Source: B4-G1 sp964393895
GTDB taxonomy: Bacteria; Chloroflexota; Anaerolineae; B4-G1
DNA length: 5,897 bases
Assembly (NCBI GenBank): GCA_964393895.1
Contig: CAYMWP010000198.1
Coordinates: forward strand, 1-5,897
Reading direction: 5' to 3'
Part shown: positions 1 through 4,186 of the stretch, piece after piece
Numbering within the stretch: the first letter of the stretch is position 1
Layout: each line of letters starts with the position of its first letter
The notes under the pieces: generated by a model
What the model was told of the DNA's origin: nothing
Database searches by the model: none
The model's input: the letters and a program-made list of their open reading frames with translations, nothing else
Position numbers and translations under genes: made by a program

Positions 1-2
1 AC

Positions 3-218
3 ACGGACTATGAGCACAAAGTCGACGGCTATCGGCATCTTTTCGAAGACGAGAACACTGTCAGATCAATCGAGCACGATGGCCTCGCAGTCAGGGTGTT
101 CACCTTCCTACACACTGAAGCTGTCGGCGTTCTTTCGGACGGCTACAAGCGCTATTGGTTCGACGATATAAAGACCGTGTTGAGCCAGTTGCTTCAAACG
201 TCTTTGGCATCTCCCTGA
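3..218 (+). CDS. C-terminal part of an unrecognised protein (5' end outside window)
   Basis: An open frame enters from the left edge (first full codon at 3) and stops with TGA at 216-218, giving 71 residues. The peptide is mixed and charged, rich in Asp, Glu, His, Tyr and Phe, with stretches such as DGYRHLFEDEN and SDGYKRYWFDDIKTVL, so it reads like the end of a soluble globular protein. The other two forward frames hit stops early. I see no membrane segment and no motif I can assign to a family. GC is about 52% over bases 1-180, clearly lower than the genes further right, which could mean a different origin. No gene follows closely, and no convincing terminator is seen after the stop. Function unknown. 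The gene call rests on the open frame and plausible composition only. Confidence 0.55.
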   Translation, partial: TDYEHKVDGYRHLFEDENTVRSIEHDGLAVRVFTFLHTEAVGVLSDGYKRYWFDDIKTVLSQLLQTSLASP

Positions 219-404
219 CCCGGAATCAAAAAACGTATACATTTGTATCTGGGTGCGTTTTTCGTTTGCGGTCGTTTCGGTGATTGTCGGGTGCGTCGTT
301 TCAGCCGCCATGCCGCTGAGCTCCGCCGTCAGCTCAAAATGTCTGCGGCTAGACGCCCTGCCACCTCGGCTAACAACCGGTCTGCGCAGAGGGCTGAAGC
401 CAAA

Positions 405-420
405 TTCGCCTGGCGGCGAA
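405..420. repeat. Short perfect inverted repeat (hairpin)
   Basis: TTCGCC at 405-410 is the exact reverse complement of GGCGAA at 415-420, with a 4-base loop. It follows a GGCT/AGCC mini-palindrome (about 392-401). There is no T-run after it, so it is not a standard intrinsic terminator on either strand. It may be part of an interspersed palindromic repeat. One copy in the window cannot prove that. Confidence 0.4.
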
Positions 421-476
421 CTTTGCAGACCTTGGGCCGTTAGCAAAGCGACCTTGTCCAGGTCAGGGAGTAGGCG

Positions 477-500
477 CTTGCACACTTGCAAACTTGAATC
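477..500. repeat. Imperfect 8-base tandem repeat
   Basis: Three consecutive 8-base units, CTTGCACA, CTTGCAAA and CTTGAATC, lie just upstream of the lipoprotein start. The first two differ at one base and the third is more diverged. It may be simple-sequence DNA or an operator-like array. No role can be assigned. Confidence 0.4.
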
Positions 501-508
501 CTGATTAC

Positions 509-518
509 GGGGGGGGGG
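509..518 (+). promoter_or_regulatory. G10 homopolymer in the ribosome-binding position
   Basis: Ten consecutive G residues end four bases before the ATG at 523. There is no ordinary AGGAGG, so this run is the only purine-rich element placed to pair with the anti-Shine-Dalgarno, using G-C and G-U pairs. Homopolymeric G tracts of this length are prone to slipped-strand mispairing. A change in length would shift Shine-Dalgarno strength and spacing rather than the reading frame. Tract length can also be a sequencing or assembly error. Confidence 0.5.
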
Positions 519-522
519 TAAA

Positions 523-1671
523 ATGTCCAAACGTAAAATGAGCCTCGCGTTGGTCTCGTTGGCCCTGCTGGCGACCGCCTGCCAGCCCCAGGTCGTAGAA
601 GTGACTCGGATCGTCACCCAGGAGGTCGAGGTTACTCGCGAACTGGAAAAGCTTGTAGAGGCCACGGTCGAGGTGACTCGCATCGTAGAGGCGTCCGCCG
701 TGCCGCCTCAGATCGCGCCTGAAACGGTCGTGGTCAACATCCCCCTGGCAGGCCCGCTCGCCAGCCAGGACGCGGAAATATCGGGCATGGCCTGGTACGG
801 AGATAACCTGATACTGTTGCCCCAATACCCCAATTTTTCCGGCGCAGAGGGAGACGGATTCCTCTACGCCCTGCCCAAGGACGAAATCGTCGCCTACCTG
901 GCGGGTGAAACCTACGCGCCGCTGGAGCCAACACCCATCCCGTTCACCGCCCCCGACGTTCAAGATACTGTCGCTGGCTTTGAGGGGTACGAGGCCATCG
1001 CTTTCGTCGGAGACGAGGTCTATATGACCATCGAATCCGAGACGGGCGCTGGGCTGGTGGGCTACCTGCTCTTTGGCACAATCTCGCCCAATCTGAGAGC
1101 GGTCACGATGGACACCGCCAACCTGGTGCCGATTCCCGCCCAATCCGGCGTGAGCAACATGTGCGAGGAATCACTGGTGGTGACCGGCGACGGCATGTTC
1201 ACCATCTACGAGGCGAACGGAGCCGGCGTCAACGCGGCCCCGGTCGTCAATGCCTTTGACATGTCGCTGGCGCCCGTGGCCCCCATCCCGTTAGCCAACG
1301 TCGAGTACCGCATCACGGACGCGACCGAGTTGGACGGCGACGACCGCTTCTGGGCCATCAACTACTTTTTCCCCGGTGACGAGGACCTGTTGCCAGAGGA
1401 GGACTCGTTGGCGGACGAATACGGCGAGGGAGCCACCCACGCCGCCAGCGCCGGCGTCGAGCGTCTGATCGAGTTTCAGTACAGCGCAGACGCCATCAGC
1501 CTGACAGATACACCGCCCATTCAACTCCAGTTGATGGCCGACGGCTCGCTGCGCAACTGGGAGGGACTGGTGCGGCTGGACGAGAGCGGCTTTCTCCTGG
1601 CCACGGACAAGTATCCCCAAACGATACTGGCCTTTGTGCCACTGCCGGGGGAGGAAGAGGATTCGTCGTAG
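523..1671 (+). CDS. Exported lipoprotein, probable beta-propeller (phytase-esterase-like)
   Basis: The 382-residue product begins with a lipoprotein signal: SKRK n-region, a hydrophobic stretch of about residues 7-17, and lipobox Ala-Thr-Ala-Cys with Cys20 as the predicted lipidated residue. The mature start carries VEVTR blocks at 25-29, 35-39 and 49-53, a linker-like pattern common in Chloroflexota lipoproteins. The body (about 70-380) is rich in beta-type segments with recurring Glu-Gly motifs, FEGYEAIAF from 153 and WEGLVRLDESGFLLATDK from 346. These resemble esterase-like phytase or SdiA-regulated propeller domains; I infer that fold and do not claim catalysis. An acidic loop (about 286-302) could bind a cation. 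ATG at 523 is preferred over the one at 538 because it supplies the basic n-region. The next gene lies 342 bases away, so co-transcription is doubtful. Function unknown. Confidence 0.85.
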   Translation: MSKRKMSLALVSLALLATACQPQVVEVTRIVTQEVEVTRELEKLVEATVEVTRIVEASAVPPQIAPETVVVNIPLAGPLASQDAEISGMAWYGDNLILLPQYPNFSGAEGDGFLYALPKDEIVAYLAGETYAPLEPTPIPFTAPDVQDTVAGFEGYEAIAFVGDEVYMTIESETGAGLVGYLLFGTISPNLRAVTMDTANLVPIPAQSGVSNMCEESLVVTGDGMFTIYEANGAGVNAAPVVNAFDMSLAPVAPIPLANVEYRITDATELDGDDRFWAINYFFPGDEDLLPEEDSLADEYGEGATHAASAGVERLIEFQYSADAISLTDTPPIQLQLMADGSLRNWEGLVRLDESGFLLATDKYPQTILAFVPLPGEEEDSS

Positions 1672-1720
1672 CCAGATTACTACTACTCAGCCTATGGGTT
1701 GTGGGAGATACTTGTGGTAC

Positions 1721-1745
1721 GCCGCACCGCCGTAAACAGGCGGCG
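1721..1745. repeat. Hairpin-forming repeat unit, copy 1
   Basis: The 16 bases at 1721-1736 (GCCGCACCGCCGTAAA) recur exactly at 1803-1818, and similarity continues through the following CAG. In this copy CCGCC (1727-1731) pairs with GGCGG (1739-1743) around a 7-base loop. The sequence between the copies differs, so this is a dispersed pair rather than a tandem array. Confidence 0.6.
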
Positions 1746-1747
1746 CC

Positions 1748-1766
1748 GGGGGCTTTACGCGCCCCC
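1748..1766. repeat. GC-rich hairpin, weak terminator candidate
   Basis: GGGGGC (1748-1753) pairs perfectly with GCCCCC (1761-1766) around a 7-base loop, about 77 bases after the lipoprotein stop. The stem is strong, but the following bases are CAAAGCG, with no U-run. It may protect the transcript 3' end or act with another factor; a classical intrinsic terminator is not supported. Confidence 0.4.
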
Positions 1767-1774
1767 CAAAGCGC

Positions 1775-1790
1775 ACCCAGCAACTGAAAT
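1775..1790. repeat. 16-base direct repeat, left copy
   Basis: ACCCAGCAACTGAAAT at 1775-1790 is identical to 1905-1920, exactly 130 bases downstream. The left copy runs straight into the left arm of the 13-base inverted repeat at 1788-1800, overlapping it by three bases. Confidence 0.7.
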
Positions 1791-1802
1791 TCCCGTTTTG
1801 AA

Positions 1803-1828
1803 GCCGCACCGCCGTAAAACAGACGGTG
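1803..1828. repeat. Hairpin-forming repeat unit, copy 2
   Basis: This is the second copy of the GCCGCACCGCCGTAAA unit, with one extra A before CAG. Here the 3' arm has changed together with the fold: GCACCG (1806-1811) pairs with CGGTGC (1824-1829). Both copies form hairpins with different arms, so the fold may matter more than the exact sequence. Confidence 0.55.
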
Positions 1829-1842
1829 CTGGCTAGTTTTTT
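1806..1842 (+). terminator. Possible intrinsic terminator
   Basis: A 6-bp stem GCACCG/CGGTGC (1806-1829, 12-base loop) is followed after 7 bases by T6 at 1837-1842. The stem is short and the gap to the T-run is longer than ideal. The T-run is also the loop of a second small hairpin, GCTAG (1832-1836) with CTAGC (1844-1848). It is the best terminator candidate after the lipoprotein gene but a weak one. Confidence 0.3.
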
Positions 1843-1904
1843 CCTAGCATCGGCTCTTTTAGACCGATGCACCTAAGCTAGAATTGCCAAAACGGGAATT
1901 GCTG

Positions 1905-1920
1905 ACCCAGCAACTGAAAT
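1905..1920. repeat. 16-base direct repeat, right copy
   Basis: This is identical to 1775-1790. It also provides half of a small hairpin, TTGCTG (1899-1904) with CAGCAA (1908-1913) around ACC. Its last eight bases, 1913-1920, form the outer part of the larger hairpin that ends at 1944. Confidence 0.7.
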
Positions 1921-1944
1921 GAAACGGGTGTGTTTCATTTCAGT
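1913..1944 (+). promoter_or_regulatory. Perfect 13-bp hairpin in the CoA-transferase leader (form A)
   Basis: ACTGAAATGAAAC (1913-1925) and GTTTCATTTCAGT (1932-1944) are exact reverse complements with a 6-base loop. The hairpin lies 69 bases before the CoA-transferase ATG. Its 3' arm is also complementary to sequence downstream, so it competes with the 1926-1967 stem. It could be a leader RNA switch or a palindromic binding site for a dimeric regulator. Confidence 0.5.
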
Positions 1945-1967
1945 AGAGACCCAAATGAAACTCGCCC
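1926..1967 (+). promoter_or_regulatory. Alternative hairpin in the CoA-transferase leader (form B)
   Basis: Bases 1926-1940 pair with 1953-1967 over 15 positions: 13 Watson-Crick pairs, one G-U and one T-T mismatch, with a 12-base loop. The core is GTTTCATTT (1932-1940) against AAATGAAAC (1953-1961). Because 1932-1940 is also the 3' arm of the 1913-1944 hairpin, only one form can exist at a time. No T-run follows, so any switch would not end in a classical terminator. Confidence 0.45.
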
Positions 1968-1998
1968 ATTTCGTATTCCGTCCCGTCGCGCAATGCGC

Positions 1999-2007
1999 AG
2001 GAAGGAG
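1999..2007 (+). promoter_or_regulatory. Ribosome-binding site that fixes the CoA-transferase start
   Basis: AGGAAGGAG sits six bases before the ATG at 2014. An in-frame ATG at 1930 would add 28 residues, but it lies in the leader hairpin, has no Shine-Dalgarno, and encodes a prefix without family character. Family III CoA-transferases begin with a short leader before the conserved Leu-Asp-Leu-Ser region, as the 2014 start gives. Confidence 0.85.
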
Positions 2008-2013
2008 CATGCA

Positions 2014-3222
2014 ATGCAACCACTAGAAGACATCCGCGTACTGGATCTCTCCCGCGCCCTGGCCGGTCCCTTCTGCACCATGATGCTGGGCGACCTGGGC
2101 GCGGACGTGATCAAGGTGGAGCGGCCCGATGGCGGGGACGACAGCCGTGGCTGGGGCCCTCCCTTCGTGGGGAAGCCTTACGGGCCCTATCCAGGTGAGT
2201 CGGCCTATTTCATCGCCGCCAACCGCAACAAGCGCAGTGTCACGGTCAACCTCAAGAGCGCGGAGGGACAAGAGATCGTGCGCTGGCTGGCAAGCGCCTC
2301 GGACGTGCTGGTGGAGAACTTTCGCACCGGCGCGCTGGCTCGTGTGGGGCTGGGATACGACGAGCTGCGCGCGCTCAATCCGCGCCTGGTCTATTGCTCC
2401 GTCAGCGGCTACGGGCGCACCGGGCCCTACGCCGACCGGCCCGGCTACGATTTCATCATCCAGGCCGAGGGCGGCTTGATGGGCATCATCGGGCCGGAGG
2501 ACGGGCCGCCCTATCGAGTGGGTGTGCCCATCATAGACATCACTGCGGGCATGTTTGCGGCGACGGCCATCCTGGCAGCGCTGCGCGCCCGCGACCAGAC
2601 GGGCAAAGGGCAACTGGTGGACGTCTCACTGTTGGATACGGTGGCGGCCCTTCTGACGAACGTGGCCTCCAACTACCTGGTCGGTGGAATGGAGCCCCGC
2701 CGCCTGGGCAACGCTCACCCCAACATCGCCCCCTACGAAGCGTTCCGCGCCCGCGACCGTTGGTTCGCACTGGCGGCGGCCAACGAGCGACAATGGGCCA
2801 CGCTGTGTGACGTGCTCGGCCGGCCGGAGCTGAAGGACGATCCCCGTTTCATCACCAACGTGGAGCGGGTCGCCAACCGCCCGGCGTTGCTGGAGGTGCT
2901 CAACGAAGCATTCGCCGCCCACGACGCCAACGAGTGGCTGGCCGAGTTGCGGCAGGCCGGGCTGCCCTGCGGGCCGATCAACACCATAGCGGATGTTTTC
3001 GAGCATCCTCAGGCCGAGGCGCGCGGGCTGGCGCTGGAGAGTGAACACGCTTCGGCCGGCCCGGTGCGCTTCCCCGGCTTTCCCTACAAACTCTCGCGCA
3101 CCCCGGCCGAGGTGCGCCAGCCGCCGCCGCTGCTGGGCCAGCACACGGCGCAGGTGTTGACCGAGCTGTTGGGTCACTCTGCCGAGGAGGTGGCGGCCTT
3201 GCGGGAGCGGGGCGCGATTTGA
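2014..3222 (+). CDS. Family III (CaiB/BaiF) CoA-transferase
   Basis: The 402-residue product has the usual length and landmarks of family III CoA-transferases, cytosolic enzymes that move CoA between carboxylic acids. Visible in order are: the N-terminal block LDLSRALAGPFCTMMLGDLG (10-29) leading into ADVIKVERP; NRNKRSVTVNLK (70-81); SGYGRTGPY (131-139) followed by RPGYDFIIQAEGG; VPIIDITAGMFAATAIL with Asp175 matching the catalytic Asp that forms the aspartyl-CoA intermediate in formyl-CoA transferase; and the closing LLGQHTAQVL (373-382). The start at 2014 is fixed by its ribosome-binding site. The family also includes racemases such as alpha-methylacyl-CoA racemase, but the overall pattern fits transferases better. 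Acceptor and donor acids cannot be read from sequence. It lies 53 bases ahead of a nitrilase-family gene and probably shares its operon. Its leader has competing hairpins. Confidence 0.93.
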   Translation: MQPLEDIRVLDLSRALAGPFCTMMLGDLGADVIKVERPDGGDDSRGWGPPFVGKPYGPYPGESAYFIAANRNKRSVTVNLKSAEGQEIVRWLASASDVLVENFRTGALARVGLGYDELRALNPRLVYCSVSGYGRTGPYADRPGYDFIIQAEGGLMGIIGPEDGPPYRVGVPIIDITAGMFAATAILAALRARDQTGKGQLVDVSLLDTVAALLTNVASNYLVGGMEPRRLGNAHPNIAPYEAFRARDRWFALAAANERQWATLCDVLGRPELKDDPRFITNVERVANRPALLEVLNEAFAAHDANEWLAELRQAGLPCGPINTIADVFEHPQAEARGLALESEHASAGPVRFPGFPYKLSRTPAEVRQPPPLLGQHTAQVLTELLGHSAEEVAALRERGAI

Positions 3223-3249
3223 TTGACACTGCTTTCGGGATGGTACCCT
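3223..3249 (+). promoter_or_regulatory. Possible sigma-70-type promoter before the nitrilase gene
   Basis: A perfect TTGACA (3223-3228) begins immediately after the CoA-transferase stop. It is followed at 15 bases by an extended -10-like TGG-TACCCT (3241-3249), in which only T, A and the final T of the hexamer match. The spacer is short and the -10 poor, but it is placed correctly for an internal promoter in the 53-base gap. Confidence 0.3.
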
Positions 3250-3263
3250 TGGAGCGGTTAACG

Positions 3264-3271
3264 TAAGGAGG
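3264..3271 (+). promoter_or_regulatory. Strong Shine-Dalgarno of the nitrilase gene
   Basis: TAAGGAGG is a full match to the anti-Shine-Dalgarno core and lies four bases before the ATG at 3276. It fixes the start and suggests efficient translation, stronger than for fdrA downstream. Confidence 0.85.
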
Positions 3272-3275
3272 CCTA

Positions 3276-4181
3276 ATGAAAGAATTCATCGCTGCCTGTG
3301 TACAGATCGCCGTCACGCCCAACGACGTGCAGGCCAACGTGGACAAGGGCGTCGCCTGGCTGGAGCGGGCCGTGCGCGAATACGAGGCCGATCTGGTCCT
3401 TTTCCCAGAGACAGTGACCACCACCTTTGTGACCGGCCTGGAAAGGAAAGAGTTGTGGGACCTGGTGGACGAGGCGCCCGGTCGCATCACGCGCGACGTG
3501 CAGACCGCCGCCAAATCGCTGGGGGTGCACGTGGTCTGGCCCTCCTACCGGCGCGGGCCGGAGCGCGGGGTGATCTACAACTCGGCGATCCTGATCGGGC
3601 CGGACGGGGAGATCATTGGCGTCTACGACAAGACGCACCCCTTCCCCCTGGAACGGCGCGACTGCGGCGGCTGGGTGACGGTCGGCGACCGGGCCGACGT
3701 GTTCGAGACCGCTCTGGGCAGCCTCGGCATGATCATCTGCTACGACGGCGACTTTCCAGAGCTTTCGCGCTTGCTGGCGGTGAAAGGGGCCGAGGTCATC
3801 CTCCGCCCCTCGGCCCTGCTGCGCAGTTTCGATATCTGGCACATCACCAACGCCGCCCGCGCCTACGATAACCACGTCTACGTGGTCGCCACCAACGCGG
3901 TCGGCCCGGATGCTGGCAGCAGCTATTACTTTGGGCATAGCATGATCGTCAACCCCATCGCCTGGCGCCTGGCCCAGGCCCGGGGCGGCGAGGAGATCAT
4001 CGCCGCCAAACTCGACCCCGACCCGCTGCGCTACGTCACCTGGGGCAGCAAGAGCCACCAGATATTCGACCACCTCCAAGACCGCAACCTGGCGCTCTAC
4101 GGGGAGATTCTCAAAGAGGCCCGCTCCCGGTTCGAGCTGGGGGAGCGCATCCCGCGCGAGAACGCGGATCAGCAGGACTGA
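3276..4181 (+). CDS. Nitrilase-superfamily carbon-nitrogen hydrolase
   Basis: The 301-residue product is a complete member of the CN-hydrolase (nitrilase) superfamily, which cleaves nitriles, amides or N-carbamoyl compounds through a Glu-Lys-Cys triad. The triad is visible: Glu45 in LVLFPE, Lys119 in VYDKTHPF and Cys155 in IICYDGDFPE. Glu126 after the lysine may be the accessory glutamate. Length and motif spacing are normal, there is no signal peptide, and the C-terminal tail after about 270 is charged and probably helical. Superfamily members usually assemble as dimers or larger spirals. The substrate is not predictable. The CYDxxFPE form and the neighbouring fdrA favour an amidase or N-carbamoyl-amide hydrolase over a true nitrilase, but that is inference. 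The stop is 5 bases before the fdrA ATG, indicating co-transcription and possible translational coupling. Confidence 0.93.
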   Translation: MKEFIAACVQIAVTPNDVQANVDKGVAWLERAVREYEADLVLFPETVTTTFVTGLERKELWDLVDEAPGRITRDVQTAAKSLGVHVVWPSYRRGPERGVIYNSAILIGPDGEIIGVYDKTHPFPLERRDCGGWVTVGDRADVFETALGSLGMIICYDGDFPELSRLLAVKGAEVILRPSALLRSFDIWHITNAARAYDNHVYVVATNAVGPDAGSSYYFGHSMIVNPIAWRLAQARGGEEIIAAKLDPDPLRYVTWGSKSHQIFDHLQDRNLALYGEILKEARSRFELGERIPRENADQQD

Positions 4182-4186
4182 CGGAT

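Larger units (their letters stand above)
219..522. other. Intergenic region with small hairpins, no gene supported
   Basis: This 304-base gap separates the left-edge gene from the lipoprotein. It holds an AT-rich stretch with a short inverted repeat (ATAC 237-240 / GTAT 245-248), two copies of GGGTGCGT (251-258 and 289-296), a perfect 10-base palindrome TCTGCGCAGA (381-390), a 6-bp hairpin TTCGCC/GGCGAA with a 4-base loop (405-420), an imperfect 8-base tandem repeat (477-500) and the G10 tract (509-518). Small open frames exist on both strands but lack ribosome-binding sites and familiar protein features. The lipoprotein promoter should lie here, but no box pair is convincing. Confidence 0.6.
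1788..1900. mobile_element. MITE-like segment bounded by 13-base inverted repeats
   Basis: AATTCCCGTTTTG (1788-1800) is the perfect reverse complement of CAAAACGGGAATT (1888-1900). The 113-base segment codes for nothing and contains internal hairpins, including GCATCGG/CCGATGC (1848-1854 / 1864-1870). It is flanked by the 16-base direct repeat. A short non-coding segment with terminal inverted repeats fits a miniature transposable element. However, 16 bases is long for a target duplication and the right-hand direct repeat lies four bases beyond the inverted repeat, so recombination between repeats or a structured RNA are alternatives. Confidence 0.35.
1672..2013. other. Repeat-rich intergenic region
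   Basis: This 342-base gap between the lipoprotein and CoA-transferase genes is packed with short repeats: two copies of a GCCGCACCGCCGTAAA unit, a GC-rich hairpin, a T6 run behind another hairpin, a 16-base direct repeat pair 130 bases apart, a 13-base inverted repeat pair, and two competing hairpins close to the downstream start. No protein-coding frame in it looks real. It probably combines the end of the lipoprotein transcript, a small repeat element and the leader of the catabolic operon. Confidence 0.7.

Noticed and set aside
215..241. CTGACC (215-220) and TATACA (236-241) as a promoter for the lipoprotein
   Set aside because: The 15-base spacer is short, the -35 has only four matches and overlaps the stop codon of the previous gene, and it would leave a leader of about 275 bases.
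253..504. 83-residue plus-strand frame with a hydrophobic, signal-like start (GTG at 253)
   Set aside because: No Shine-Dalgarno before the GTG, a low-complexity Arg/Ser-rich remainder, and it runs through several palindromes. Possible but not supported.
108..683. 191-residue minus-strand frame crossing the first intergenic region
   Set aside because: It overlaps two plus-strand coding regions, and its start is the reverse of the repetitive VEVTR codons (hence a Val-Thr-Ser repeat). No ribosome-binding site or recognisable domain.
505..1143. 212-residue open frame on the minus strand
   Set aside because: Antisense to the lipoprotein gene and ends in the complement of the G10 tract. The plus-strand product has a signal peptide and lipobox.
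1879..1884. TAGAAT as a -10 box for the CoA-transferase operon
   Set aside because: Five of six bases match TATAAT, and a start near 1890 would place both leader hairpins in the transcript, but no acceptable -35 lies 16-18 bases upstream.
1721..1967. CRISPR-like array
   Set aside because: No repeat occurs more than two or three times, spacings are irregular, and no cas gene is present. The repeats are nested palindromes.
1930..2013. Upstream in-frame extension of the CoA-transferase (28 residues from ATG 1930)
   Set aside because: No ribosome-binding site; the start is inside a perfect hairpin. The 2014 start has AGGAAGGAG at correct spacing and matches the family N-terminus.
2394..2810. 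138-residue plus-strand frame rich in Arg, Gly and Pro
   Set aside because: Out of frame within the CoA-transferase gene; composition is that of a shifted GC-rich reading.
3273..4079. 268-residue open frame on the minus strand
   Set aside because: Antisense to the nitrilase gene with its intact catalytic triad. No family features of its own; a GC-driven shadow.
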